A program made the translations under genes and the position numbers. 64,000 nt of DNA from Oopsacas minuta (taxonomy: Eukaryota; Porifera; Hexactinellida; Lyssacinosida; Leucopsacidae), in NCBI GenBank assembly GCA_024704765.1, contig JAKMXF010000354.1, positions 496,690 through 560,689 of the forward strand, written 5' to 3'. Shown here piece after piece: positions 53,706 to 64,000 of this stretch. The first letter of the stretch is position 1. Every line of letters begins with the position of its first letter. A model generated the notes under the pieces. It made no database searches, was not told the DNA's origin, and saw nothing but the letters and a program-made list of their open reading frames with translations.

Positions 53706-55220
53706 CTATTTCAAACCAGTACCTCCCTTGACAACAATATCTTTATTCAGACGATTGTAACGAATTGGCGTGAATAGAAGAAGAGGTATAACAATGAAGA
53801 AAGCAATAGCTTGACACCAATTCATCCATGAGGTACCGAGTTGTGGGAATTGTGCGAGCAAAAGAAATACAAATCCAGCTAGATTGTTAGCAAGAGTAAG
53901 CACTGTAGTACTGGTAACTTCAGGAACAGGATAACCTAATTCAGCACTCAATTCATAGTATATACCAATAGTAGAATTAACAAATGTTTTTAGCAATATT
54001 CCAGTTAATGTGATTACGAAATAAGTCATATTTCCTACTTTAATCATCTCATTACAGAACAAAGTGAATAACAAAGCAGTGATTCCTGCTAAAACCATTG
54101 CAGTTATAAGGAAACTCTTCTTCCATCGAGGTAATCTATCAGATATCATACCAGTCACGATAGTACTTGTAACTCCTGCAAGAGTTAAATAGAATCCTAA
54201 CCAGCCTACATACACCTGAGTTACTTTAATGCTTTTAAGCATTGATAGATTTGGATACAGAAACCCAGACCAAGCTGAGCAAACTCCTGTAGCAATACCA
54301 TAACATAGAAAAATAATCCAGAAAGAGACATTAGTCAATAGTTGACGGAATGTTTGTATAAAGTTAGATCTCTGTTCTTCAGCCGTTATGCTAGGTGGAT
54401 ATTTAGGTTTAGATGGATAGTACACAAGCATGAGTAGAAATAGAATTACACAAACTCCTGCTAATACATATAACATGTGATATATGTCTGTAGTTACCTC
54501 TGATAACTCTGTAGATGTAATATTAGTGGAATTAACTTGTCTTACCATGAGGGGGCCTATGATAAATGATATAGCTACACCAAGAGTGACAGAAGCTCCC
54601 CCAATACCAGTAGCTAACGTTCTCTCATTGTAAGGAAACCAATTAGCAGAAATAGTAGTAGAAGCTCCCATAGAAGCAGGACCAGCAAGTCCGTTTAAGA
54701 AGTGAGCTATGTACATTATAATGGTAGCAGCAGGATAAGATGTAGTGAATATCCTCATAACAGCTCCAATACAGGTCAAAAGCATACCCAGTAAAATACC
54801 ATAACGTAATCCAAACAAATTCATAATTATGGGAAATAAAATGAAACCAGGAACAAATGCAATGGGTCCTAAATTTGTTAACAGAGCTATAACAGATCCT
54901 CCACTATCCCATTTGTAAACTATCTCAGCAGAATCAGCTATTGGACCCCAATTATTCCAAATTAAGCCTTGCATGAAAGTAAATCCACAGAACAACAACA
55001 AGATGTAGAATCTGATAATTGATTTACGAGGCTTAAATTCAGGTTCTAACTTAAGATTACCTAACAAACTCTTATTCTCTTCTAATTCAACAGAATTAGA
55101 ATCTACTGACTCATTAATGACAGAATACTCTCTAGGGATTTGAACCTTTGAATCTAGAATAGGAGATTGATGAGGAATAGCACCATATGATGCATCTACT
55201 ACTTCATCTGTATATGTCAT
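53706..55220 (-). CDS. SLC49A4 (DIRC2)-like MFS transporter, copy 2
   Basis: 504 codons from the ATG at 55218-55220; the frame is open to 55286 but the extra 22 codons are not shared with copy 1. Same fold and motifs as copy 1, including the dileucine N-terminus, G-L-I-W-N-N-W-G-P-I and the P-V-P-E motif. The first about 200 residues are identical except for one patch near residue 215 (A-A-N-Y-M-G in copy 1, A-S-V-T-L-G here). The segment at about 318-470 differs at many positions. The last membrane segments are identical again, and the final ten residues differ completely. Confidence 0.85.
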   Translation of the reverse strand: MTYTDEVVDASYGAIPHQSPILDSKVQIPREYSVINESVDSNSVELEENKSLLGNLKLEPEFKPRKSIIRFYILLLFCGFTFMQGLIWNNWGPIADSAEIVYKWDSGGSVIALLTNLGPIAFVPGFILFPIIMNLFGLRYGILLGMLLTCIGAVMRIFTTSYPAATIIMYIAHFLNGLAGPASMGASTTISANWFPYNERTLATGIGGASVTLGVAISFIIGPLMVRQVNSTNITSTELSEVTTDIYHMLYVLAGVCVILFLLMLVYYPSKPKYPPSITAEEQRSNFIQTFRQLLTNVSFWIIFLCYGIATGVCSAWSGFLYPNLSMLKSIKVTQVYVGWLGFYLTLAGVTSTIVTGMISDRLPRWKKSFLITAMVLAGITALLFTLFCNEMIKVGNMTYFVITLTGILLKTFVNSTIGIYYELSAELGYPVPEVTSTTVLTLANNLAGFVFLLLAQFPQLGTSWMNWCQAIAFFIVIPLLLFTPIRYNRLNKDIVVKGGTGLK

Positions 55221-55401
55221 TAACACAGCTATGTAACAAAATGTATAACAAACAATTTTCCAGAAACTATCAGCAACAGTGAGCACGATAGAAAGCCATT
55301 AAATAATATCTGATAATATCAAATACGTGTATTAATTATAGTACCATAATGCCAGATAAGAACACAAATACAAACCCCAATCAAGTGTCATTAGAAAATC
55401 A

Positions 55402-57393
55402 TTACATATTAGTGTCCTTAGAATGATAATGATGATAAAGACGTCTTTCTTTAATTCTATTCAAATTGATACCACTCTTTAAGACTCTGTTAGCACTGTC
55501 CCAATCATCTCCACCCCATGATGTCTGAATATCCCAGTCATCAACACCTCCTATTTGTACCCAATCAGATTTGTACATCCCTATCAAGCTATATTCCATA
55601 ACCTCCCAATAACCAAACGGATACATGAATGAGTATCCACACATGTGACGTATTGCAGCAGGCGCGTAGGCACTGTATCCTTGGAAAGTATGTTTACGGA
55701 TGCTATCAACCATGGTAGATGGAATGCCTAGGATTAGATCAGCTGTAAAGAAGATATCATTCTCATTGGGGACTTGATTAAGTGCTAAGTTCATCCCATC
55801 AATAAGAGAGAGTTCTCTTCCCACTTTAATCAATATCCAGTTCTTCAATGAGCTCTCTCTTAACAACAATTCTATGTTAATGTCTTCACTTTCAAAATCC
55901 ACTATAATTAATGAGAATCTATCATCTTGTGTATCTTCATAGATCCTCTCTACATTCTCTACCAAGTATCTCGCCCAATGTTTCGAATTCTTTATCCCAA
56001 CCATCAGATACACGAATGGTGATTCTTCTCTTCTCAGCACATAGTGTTGACAGAATCTCTCTGCTGGAATTGAATCAGAGAATAAGCTCTCACTAATTAG
56101 AGATAGCTCACTCGTGTTACTCTGTGTGTATACTAGTATTTCTATTAGATATCTAGCGATTTGAGGTTGATGAACATACTTCTCAATATTGACAATCTTA
56201 TGTAGGATTATTTTAGGGAAACTATGCTTAATTTGCTCTAGAAATGAAGCTACAACGGACAAGCCTTCCTTCTCGGATAGAAGTATGTTCCCCGAACTGA
56301 TGTCATCCTCATTCATTAGCTCAGTATTATCGTTAGGGTAGACAGATAAATATGGAACAGACAATTTCTTCAGATAAATATTGCTAATTTCATCCTCAAA
56401 AATATTGCAGTTTGGAATTGAATATGAAAACTCATCCAATCTAAGTTTTGGGTATTTGAAAAGGAAGTCTCTCTCTGAGGGAGGGTCTGGGGAAAGCGCT
56501 TGAATAACGTGACTAGGATAGGAGAAGGAGGGGTGATAGGTACTAGGCGAATATCCCTTGGGAAACGTGATCAAGTTTTCTGGTGGAATGTTCAAATACA
56601 CACTTGAACCAGGGATTTTCCACTTAACATCTATTTGGCCTGAACCATCAGTATTAACATGAATTAGCTCTATGTAATAAGGTCTATCAATGGTTAGATT
56701 AATTGGGTCGGAGTATTGAGTTGATTTAGAGTATTTCTCTCTAGCACTATAAGGACAATTGCCTGATTTGAGTTCTGAATCACAGATTGCAGCAATTAGG
56801 ATAGAATGAAGTGGATTAGGGTCATAAGATAGCCAAAACTCGATTCCGCTAGATGAGGATATGGAGAATGTGAATACCCCAGTAGCAGGCGCTATTAGAT
56901 ATCCGAAGATTCTTTGACCAAAGTTCTTAGCTGAGAATTTAGTGTTAAGAGAATTGAGAGTTAACTCAACACTTGGATTGAAAGGGAAGCCTGGAATACT
57001 CTTGAGTCTGTTCGTGTAGACTGAACAGAAATCATACCATCTATATATACTTAATTCTCCTGTAACCCCTGATAAAATATCGGAAATATTTGGAGAATCA
57101 TATTTAGTAGAATCTAATTCCTTAGATGGTGTATCTGAACTTCTAACTATCTTTTTGACATATTTCCTCGAATCGGAAATTTTAGTATCGAAATTAATTC
57201 TATTTTGCTCTTGAGATCTCTGTAATAGGCCTTGACGATACTCAATACTACGTTTATAGACAATTGGTGGAGTTTGAATAGTCATTTTGTTCACGGAATA
57301 AAATGAAACGATCCAAATGGTGGTAAAGACGAATAAAGCCAATACAATATAAATCTTTTTATTGAAAGTGATAGCTGGCATTGCAGTTGACAA
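55402..57393 (-). CDS. PA14-domain beta-1,4-N-acetylgalactosaminyltransferase, B4GALNT3/4-like
   Basis: 663 codons, single exon; the ATG at 57391 or one five codons on. A type II Golgi topology: signal anchor at about residues 13-30. A PA14 domain lies at about 110-285 (G-V-F-T-F-S-I-S-S-S-S-G-I-E-F-W-L-S). The C-terminal third is a chondroitin/GalNAc-transferase domain (about 440-655) ending with W-G-G-D-D-W-D near 634 and H-H-Y-H. Human B4GALNT3 and B4GALNT4 have the same PA14-plus-transferase layout and make LacdiNAc. The metal-binding D-x-D after F-F is replaced by T-A-D (I-F-F-T-A-D-L), so catalytic activity is uncertain. It is also shorter than the human enzymes (about 1000 aa). Confidence 0.78.
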   Translation of the reverse strand: MSTAMPAITFNKKIYIVLALFVFTTIWIVSFYSVNKMTIQTPPIVYKRSIEYRQGLLQRSQEQNRINFDTKISDSRKYVKKIVRSSDTPSKELDSTKYDSPNISDILSGVTGELSIYRWYDFCSVYTNRLKSIPGFPFNPSVELTLNSLNTKFSAKNFGQRIFGYLIAPATGVFTFSISSSSGIEFWLSYDPNPLHSILIAAICDSELKSGNCPYSAREKYSKSTQYSDPINLTIDRPYYIELIHVNTDGSGQIDVKWKIPGSSVYLNIPPENLITFPKGYSPSTYHPSFSYPSHVIQALSPDPPSERDFLFKYPKLRLDEFSYSIPNCNIFEDEISNIYLKKLSVPYLSVYPNDNTELMNEDDISSGNILLSEKEGLSVVASFLEQIKHSFPKIILHKIVNIEKYVHQPQIARYLIEILVYTQSNTSELSLISESLFSDSIPAERFCQHYVLRREESPFVYLMVGIKNSKHWARYLVENVERIYEDTQDDRFSLIIVDFESEDINIELLLRESSLKNWILIKVGRELSLIDGMNLALNQVPNENDIFFTADLILGIPSTMVDSIRKHTFQGYSAYAPAAIRHMCGYSFMYPFGYWEVMEYSLIGMYKSDWVQIGGVDDWDIQTSWGGDDWDSANRVLKSGINLNRIKERRLYHHYHSKDTNM

Positions 57394-57667
57394 CTATACT
57401 TAGAAAATTAAAGTAATAAGAATAGAATTAATAAAGAATTAATACTGTGCGTTTATACAAACTACAGATTATTTGGCAGTATACGACAGCTAAATAACAT
57501 ATGTGCATAATCTGAGTGTTTATACCAGTAATCAAATTTAACAGTAAGATAATTTGGAAATAGCCAAACATACATACGAGATAATACGTAATATAGCATA
57601 GATACAATAATGCAACTAACTTGTAAGTATATATAATTTTACAAACTATACTTGCAAACACACTCTA

Positions 57668-58117
57668 TTATTTATAACCTAGCTTCCCGTTAAGCCATTC
57701 TGTCGTCATTTCCTCCGCATCTCTAAGATCGTAGGTTTTGGTAAATTTAGCCTCATTGACAATACCCTTAAGAGAGCCAGCATACAGCATAGCCTGTTCT
57801 GGATGTGCTCCTTCTGGACAGATATAGATAAATACGAGAGGATAAGTCACACGCCCATCTGCATGCTGGTAGCTGTAGCTATACGCTAGATATCGCGGAT
57901 CATTATCCGGAAGCTCTGGTACTATCTCCTCAATAGAAATGCCTTTCTGTTTGTCAGCTATATCAAAATCACACTCATCCTCAATTACAGTAGTCTTACC
58001 TTTGTTAATCTTCATTACAATAGCAGCTCTATCCTTGTCTTTACGCATATGAAACTTTTTCAACTTTTCCTTCAGTTCAGGACCGAGGGTGCAGAATTTG
58101 AGATTACTCTCTGCCAT
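57668..58117 (-). CDS. GMF: Glia maturation factor, ADF/cofilin superfamily
   Basis: 149 codons from the ATG at 58115-58117 (frame open to 58159; the upstream 14 codons are not family-like). GMF binds Arp2/3 and promotes debranching of actin networks. The ADF-homology domain fills the whole protein. Y-Q-H-A-D-G-R-V-T-Y-P-L-V-F-I near 87 corresponds to the highly conserved Y-Q-H-D-D-G-R-V-S-Y-P-L of vertebrate GMF. The end E-E-M-T-T-E-W-L-N-G-K-L-G matches too. Insertion of about eight residues (I-E-D-E-C-D-F-D-I) relative to human GMFB (142 aa) near residue 45. Confidence 0.92.
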   Translation of the reverse strand: MAESNLKFCTLGPELKEKLKKFHMRKDKDRAAIVMKINKGKTTVIEDECDFDIADKQKGISIEEIVPELPDNDPRYLAYSYSYQHADGRVTYPLVFIYICPEGAHPEQAMLYAGSLKGIVNEAKFTKTYDLRDAEEMTTEWLNGKLGYK

Positions 58118-58159
58118 TAATCTAACACATATGGAGGCATAATGATACCTGAGTAACAA

Positions 58160-58574
58160 CCATTTATGCTATGTTGCGGAGTATTAAAGTTAATTACGGG
58201 TCTCATTAGCAGTTGAATAACGAAATATTTGCATTTGCTATTATTCACGAATAACTGACATTAATTAAACCTGATTAGATATATTCCAATCATGGTAGCA
58301 GAAGACCAATTAACTCATATACGATGTTCATACTATATTTATGAATGATTAATTAAAGAATTTAGTCAGGATTTAAGTACAAAGAGTTGTGAAACAAAGC
58401 CAATAAATATCGTCTTAAAACGAATAATGAATGTTATCCATACCAACACCTCTAAATTAGTTGATCCCAGCTGGTACTCAATATACAATAATATATCAGT
58501 TGAGTAACTTATTAATTAATAATTAGATAACAAAAGTATTTACTTTAAATTAGAGAAGTAAATAATGTATGAGA
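58160..58574. other. Spacer between MAGOH and GMF
   Basis: About 415 bp, AT-rich, no ORF. It should hold the GMF promoter and the MAGOH 3' UTR. Confidence 0.4.
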
Positions 58575-59024
58575 TTAGTATATTGGTTTTATCTTGAAAT
58601 GTAAACCAATAACAGAGAATACCAGACACCTCAGATCCTGTACAAGATAGTGGAACACTTTCAAACCTTCTTCGTCCTTGCTATTCTTCACATCCATCAA
58701 AGAACCTATCTTTGAGGTAGCGAATGAGATGTGTTGGTTTCCCATTACAATTTCTAATTCCTGTCTACCTACAACATCTGGTTTAGGCCAAAGAGCGTCG
58801 TCTTCTTTACATATTTCACTGTCCACTACAAATCGACAGAGCTCGTCCAAAACTTGTTGACTGACAAACAATTCCTTACGGATCATTATATCTTTCTTAT
58901 AGTTAGAGTTGTTAGCGTAACGAAGTTTTCCATTGGGTTGGAACTCAAATTCCAGGAATTCATGTCCGAATTTGCCTTTATGCCCAACGTAGTAGCGCAA
59001 GTAGAAGTCTTTATTATGTAACAT
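58575..59024 (-). CDS. MAGOH: Mago nashi, exon junction complex core subunit
   Basis: 149 codons in one exon (human MAGOH has 146). It pairs with RBM8A/Y14 and clamps eIF4A3 on spliced mRNA. The sequence is highly conserved: [22 protein letters not shown] at residues 7-28, W-P-K-P-D near 79, and C-terminal [15 protein letters not shown]. Full length and intact. Confidence 0.97.
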   Translation of the reverse strand: MLHNKDFYLRYYVGHKGKFGHEFLEFEFQPNGKLRYANNSNYKKDIMIRKELFVSQQVLDELCRFVVDSEICKEDDALWPKPDVVGRQELEIVMGNQHISFATSKIGSLMDVKNSKDEEGLKVFHYLVQDLRCLVFSVIGLHFKIKPIY

Positions 59025-60491
59025 GATGGAGTACGAATTTAGAGTAACGTCAATAAACGAAGCCTAATAAAGCTAATCAGCTAGAAAAGTATCGTAAAAT
59101 AATTTGAAATATATTGTATCCGAGCATGAGAATAGTGAGAATTTAAAAAAAAGGTTTGGTGTATGCCCTAAATCACTAGCAATCGAAGGCTCAATCCAAG
59201 GAAATAGGGACCCATTACAAAGTTAATGTATCGGAATAAGTCATACTAATTGTCACAAGTCTTGGAGACAGAGAATTAAGCGCTCGTCAATTTTTGGACT
59301 GTGCTCCAGCTCAGGTCTTTATGTCATAATGAAGCGTGCTCCACCTTCCCGCTCCATTTCCCAATGCTATCTCTAGAGGACATAAACCTTAGGCCAGTGG
59401 TTCTCAAAGCTAAGTGGGCCGTGGCGTGGTGTCACCATATATCTTTAGTTGGGAAGTGTCGCTTCGTGGGGACAATATATAAACGAGTACAAATGGGAAA
59501 TTTACACTATGTCTAAGCCTTAAGGGTCGCTAATGACTCAACTCCCAAAATTATAATAATTTATAAAGGGTAGTGATATAAAAGTTTGGAAACTCTTGTT
59601 TTTGGCCAAGTGTGCATAATTTTAATCTCTATTCGTGTACTCACCTCAAGTAAACCCTACCTCTCTTCAGACCGTTCGCGTTCCGCGGAACGCAAGTAAG
59701 CAAAGCTTGCTTGTATGAATAAAGTGTCATGTTAAATTTTCATATTACGTATACGGTGTAGTAAATTTGTATGCAAACAATATTGGGGCCTGTTCAGAAT
59801 CAAGGACGGGGCGGATGGTGTTAATTAGGGATCAGACCATTGGCTGATCTATTGTAAAGTGATCAGGCTTCGGTCATACACTGACACAGTGGAATAAACC
59901 AGGCCAAATGTGGTCAAACAATCGTTTGCCCATTCCTACAGTATTCAGTGACTGATACTTTTTCTCTCGTTACTAAGTTACCATCTACGCATTATGGAAT
60001 GGCACTATAGATTATATCAAATTGATTCAGAATAGATAACATGATATAGTTCTGCAATATATACCAACTAGTAAAGAGATCATGTCACACTAGTTATTCT
60101 AATATGATTGCATTATAACCTTATGGTAGTATTTTGTAATTATGTGACACTATTGTTCCGCTACTTCAAGGAGACAAATATTTATTCACTGACAATTAGT
60201 TATGATCAAAATTGTTTGTAATTTCAGAGTATTCTAGAATTTATAAACTGCTACATCAAGTTACATTGCAGACTACCTCAACTGTAAAGGAAGAAAATTA
60301 GCTGAATGAACAATTGGTGGTAGTTTTTATAATGGACTCAATTAATATATTAGTAATTACAAGGTTACTGATGCAGATTCTATTTCTATCTAATAATTTC
60401 ACATTTTGGTATAAATAAGATGGAGAAATTTCAAAATGAACAACAAACACATCTTCTAAGAGACGCAAATTAGTTTTCAAATATTCTTAGA
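59025..60491. other. Intergenic with transposon remnants, upstream of alpha-tubulin
   Basis: About 1.5 kb. It contains a hAT-like MITE (59393-59601) and the perfect palindrome GCGTTCCGCGGAACGC at about 59686-59701, followed by the inverted repeat CAAGTAAGCAAAGCTTGCTTG. No gene seen. Confidence 0.5.
59393..59601. mobile_element. hAT-like MITE, about 210 bp
   Basis: Left end CAGTGGTTCTCAAAGC and right end AAAAGTTTGGAAACTCTTG resemble the inverted CAGTGGTTCTCAAACTTTT terminus common to many hAT (Charlie-like) elements. The right end is mutated and no clear 8-bp target duplication is visible. Confidence 0.45.
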
Positions 60492-62199
60492 ATGGTGAGT
60501 TTATCATAAATAAGCTATACCCTACCCTGATAGCTAGATCTAACAAAAAATTTGCAAAAACATTTGTATTCAATTTTGTAAATTTAGTTATCATAATTTA
60601 CCAAGGATAGGTAAACTTTACACGTTCTTCTTTTATCTAGAGAGAAATAATATCTATCCATGTTGGTCAAGCAGGGTGTCAAATAGGAAATGCCTGTTGG
60701 GAACTCTATGCCCTGGAGCACGGGATCAGCAGTAATGGCACCATGAGTGATAATAGTGCTAAAGCAGATATGGATTCAGTAGGAACATTCTTTCAGGACA
60801 CTAAAACAGGACAATGGGTACCACGCTCTGTTTTCGTGGATCTTGAACCTTCAGTTATTGGTAAGTTAATCACTGTTGTCATGATACTTTATGCTGAGTT
60901 TCTATACTACTTATTATCGATCTTCTGTTTCTTTAGATCAAATCCGAACAGGACCATACCGTAAAATGTACCATCCTAGTCAGCTGATTTCTGGTAAGGA
61001 AGATGCTGCTAACAATTTCTCCCGTGGCTACAACACAGCGGGACGGGTAATGGTAGCTGACACAATGGATAGGATCCGGAAAGAGGCTGAACAATGTGAG
61101 GACAGACCTCAGGGGTATTTCATCTTCCATTCTCTTGGTGGTGGAACTGGTGCTGGGTTTGGAAGTTTACTTACTCGTGAATTACAAACTCAGGTAAGTT
61201 AGATAATTAATCTTTACACCCAAATTCTTAAAACATCATATTTTATGAAAATAATTACTATTTCTAGTTTGGCAGTAAAACATCTAAGTTTGAGTTCGGA
61301 ATAATCCCAGCACCACAGGTCAGCACATCAGTGGTAGAGCCATACAATGCAGTATTATCCATGGAGTCTAGTTCTATAGAACATTATAATGTGTCATTTC
61401 TGTTCGATAATGAAGCCATCTATAAAATTTCTAAAAATAATCTGGAAGTAGAGAGGCCTGCATACTCAAATCTCAATCGTCTTATTTGTCAGAATGTTTC
61501 ATCTATTACGTCATCACTCAGGTTTCCAGGCCAACTGAATGTTGATCTGAGTGAGTTCGAAGTCAATCTTGTTCCCTTCCCAAAGATCCATTATCCTCTC
61601 TCCTCCTATTCCCCTATCATCTCTAAGGGGAGAGCATCTAAATGTCAGTTCTCTGTCAAAGAGATAACAACTGAGTGCTTTGAGCCAAGTAACCATATGA
61701 TTGTATGTGACCCTAGAATGCATAAGTATCTGTCCTGCTGTCTGTTGTACAGAGGTGATGTACTTCCTCGAGATGCAACTAAATCTATTGAACACATCAG
61801 GAATCAGTCAAACTTCAGATTCGTAGACTGGATACCTTGTTCCTTCAAGGTAGGGATTACTCCACAAGTTCCTAGTGTTCCTATTGACTCCGAGATGGCT
61901 CAGGTTAGTTATGCAATTCAAATATATAATTTAAAATACAACATTACAAACCTGTAATTAATATTTACATCCTTTAGACTCCTAGATCAGCTTGTCTCCT
62001 CTCTAACAGCACTGCTATCTCTGATACTTTGGTCAGACTTGGTAGTAAGTTTGATATGATGTTTTCAAAGAGAGCGTTTGTACACTGGTTCATTGGTGAG
62101 GGTATGGAAGAAGGAGAGTTCATAGATGCTAGAGAGTCTCTAGAAATTATTACCAGGGACTACACAGAGCTGATTGGAGACAATGATCAGGAATTCTAA
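60492..62199 (+). CDS. Divergent alpha-tubulin, five exons
   Basis: Exons 60492-60494, 60641-60860, 60937-61193, 61268-61903 and 61978-62199 sum to 1338 nt (445 aa). The first exon is only the ATG, spliced to [12 protein letters not shown]; an intron right after the ATG is usual in animal alpha-tubulin genes. The GTP-binding motif G-G-G-T-G-A-G-F is near 142. The catalytic Glu of alpha-tubulin (L-S-E-F near 254), the M-loop and E-G-M-E-E-G-E-F near 413 are kept. Departures from canonical alpha-tubulin: the Lys40 loop reads M-S-D-N-S-A-K and Lys40 is not aligned, the acidic tail is short (D-N-D-Q-E-F) and the last residue is Phe, not Tyr. Likely a specialised isotype, for example of flagella or germ cells. 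Confidence 0.9.
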
Positions 62200-62634
62200 A
62201 CATTCCATACTCACATACTTGTTTTGTGAGATCTAGATTGTATATTTTGAATAATATTTGTACATGTTGTAATGCTAGTTGTATATATTGTTTATAATGA
62301 AGAACATCAAGTCCTTAATAATAGGTTTCTTACTTGCTTGCTGCACTCTGTTCAGTGTTGTTGGGAACTCTTCATGTTTGCTTTAGCAGTTACGTTTTTT
62401 GTATTATCTTTATGAATATCTATAAGGCTATTAGCTCTTACGTAATTTGTACATTCAATTATGACCTATACACCTAATAACATTAGCTATTTACCATTGC
62501 CAGGTACACCACGAAATATTACTGTAGAGGGGTTTGTAACAGTTAGCTAGTTTCCAGGAGATTTTTATAGAATTTGCATATATTAAAAAGTACAGTGGGC
62601 ATGCCCATTAGTAATAGTAGACATGTCCATTAGG
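62200..62634. other. 3' flank of alpha-tubulin
   Basis: No gene recognised. AT-rich, grading into repeats. Confidence 0.4.
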
Positions 62635-62735
62635 TACAGTTTCTAGCAGTTTCCAGCAGATTCCAGCAGTTTCCAGTAGTTTCTAGCAGTTTCCAGCAGT
62701 TTCTACCATGTTCTACCGTGTCCCACCGTCACTAT
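62635..62735. repeat. 10-bp minisatellite (TTTCCAGCAG)
   Basis: About ten tandem units of TTTCCAGCAG and close variants (TTTCTAGCAG, ATTCCAGCAG, TTTCCAGTAG), decaying into TTTCTACCAT-type units at the right end. Confidence 0.8.
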
Positions 62736-62749
62736 ATATATCGAGCATG

Positions 62750-63025
62750 CTGAATCCGATTTTCACACTTTTGGATTAATCATATGTAAATTTATTGTTG
62801 TTTTTATGAATATAAAGTTCACAAATTTCAATATTGTTGTATAATCATACTTTCAATTACTATCTTGGGGTAATCGAGTATGCTGAGTCCGAATATGGTA
62901 TTGTAAACAACATATTGTGAATATTTGTTTACTTTTAGGTACATAGCGTAAACAAGTTTCAATATTGTTGTCGAATCATACTTTCAACTACTGTACTGGG
63001 GTAATCGAGCATGTTTAGTCTGAAT
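62750..63025 (-). repeat. Diverged copies of the 141-bp repeat family
   Basis: TTTATTGTTGTTTTTATGAATATAAAG and the GGGGTAATCGAGTATGCTGA segment, in the same orientation as the right arm at 1898-2400. Two to three units with about 10-20 percent differences by eye. Confidence 0.7.
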
Positions 63026-64000
63026 ATTGTAAACAACATCAATATTATTATATCTCAATCGTTGTTTGCCTGTTTGTTTGCCCGTTGAATATCTCGAGGC
63101 TCAATGCGCCGAGTTCATCTCGAAGCAACGAGCCAAAGCCTCGTACTTAATTACATTACAATGTACAAATAACTCTAGGGCTCTTTATCTTATCCTCAGC
63201 CTGTAGAATAGGATAATTATTATAATAAATAGATTCTGATAAGAATTCATAGATAGTATATCACTAGTTCAACTTCTTTTAACTTTAACCAGGGCAGGTA
63301 CCCTAAGTGATTTGGATCTGTAAATGGACCCCCTCTGGCCATTTTGGAGGGCGTTCCAATGTCCAATTTATCTTACAGCCTATCACTAAGCCATCTTCCA
63401 CTATAATTCAAGTTTCGCATATGAATACATACATTTAGTCTAATAATTTCAATACAATTCAAATACTTTGGCGCTATCCCTGAGAATAGCGGTATAATTT
63501 TATATGTTCCTAACTTTTGTCCTAAAGTTATTAGATTCCCTTCTATGTATATTACTTTGAATAAGAATTTCGCGTAGATAATGATTTTGTATTTAATGAA
63601 ACCTACTTTGAATTTGGAGGACAAGAGTTCTGATTCCTTTCTAATGATGATTGCATTTGAGTGGCTTGTGTTCATTTTGATTTGTCTTTTTGCAAATATT
63701 ACATTTTAGTTTTCTTTTATACTTTTCATTCCGCCACTTAGTAAATTAGTTCTGGTTCTGCCTTAGTTAGGCCTGGTTGTGCCATTTTTAGCACCCATTC
63801 ATTGTTAATGATTAAGGATTAATTCTGCCTTGCATTAATCAATTTGTGCTATATTTGTATTTGATCTAAGCTTAATCGTGCAATTTCTAGCAGGTTCTAG
63901 AATACTCATACCCTACACCATTCATAAATTCAACAACTTATAATGCGAAATTCTTATTGTATGTAAATTGTTTCCTAGTTGTTGTTGTTGTTGTTGTTGT
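63026..64000. other. Right-end intergenic sequence
   Basis: No convincing gene; an ORF of 100 codons on the minus strand at 63373-63675 has no recognisable features. The last 23 bases are a GTT microsatellite continuing past the edge. Confidence 0.4.

Noticed and set aside
63373..63675. 100-codon minus-strand ORF
   Set aside because: Ile/Lys/Tyr-rich AT-driven composition, no motif, no supporting signals.
1..64000. CRISPR arrays, tRNA or rRNA genes
   Set aside because: None seen. The tandem repeats are contiguous without unique spacers, and no tRNA or rRNA signature was recognised by eye.

Overview
The window is nuclear DNA of an animal. It is AT-rich, its genes are split by short GT-AG introns (many of 50-300 bp), and its gene set is typical of animals with flagellated cells: IFT27, LRRIQ1, PXK, SKA1, HAUS3, ANKLE2, a PKA type II regulatory subunit, a Sec-containing SELENOO, GMF, MAGOH and alpha-tubulin. 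The compact layout, small introns, NHL-propeller protein and lineage-specific secreted or membrane genes suggest an early-branching animal, most likely a demosponge. That placement is inference; no species is identified.

Layout. 1-431: 5' end of a type II membrane protein running off the left edge. 990-2400: large inverted array of 141-bp units around a 9-bp minisatellite (foldback-like). 3337-3891: IFT27. 4132-21563: one 21-exon gene, PXK (591 codons reconstructed exon by exon), with five other ORFs inside its introns: SKA1 and LRRIQ1 on the same strand, and TTC4, a Q/N-rich protein and a small histone-fold-like ORF on the opposite strand. 23538-26831: PKA RII subunit, 16 exons, complete. 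28216-29508: orphan multipass membrane protein. 29770-30310: actin pseudogene. 30572-35414: HAUS3, ANKLE2, SPCS2. 36660-41632: two proteins that join an N-terminal RIIa dimerisation/docking domain to C2H2 zinc fingers. 42544-43755: NHL protein. 44228-46147: SELENOO with an in-frame TGA selenocysteine and a candidate SECIS. 46426-47841: TBC1D12/14-like RabGAP. 48005-51734: perfect-length 1865-bp tandem duplication carrying a secreted two-domain MRH-like protein. 51922-55220: two tandem SLC49A4-like transporters with mosaic identity. 55402-57393: PA14/GalNAc-transferase. 57668-59024: GMF and MAGOH. 60492-62199: divergent alpha-tubulin. 62200-64000: repeats related to those at the left end.

Themes. 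Several genes serve cilia, spindle and cytoskeleton (IFT27, LRRIQ1, SKA1, HAUS3, GMF, alpha-tubulin), but their adjacency may be chance. The two most notable things are the nested architecture of PXK and the pair of RIIa-zinc-finger genes on the same strand as, and within 15 kb of, a real PKA RII gene. All calls come from reading the sequence and recalled family knowledge; no database search was run.
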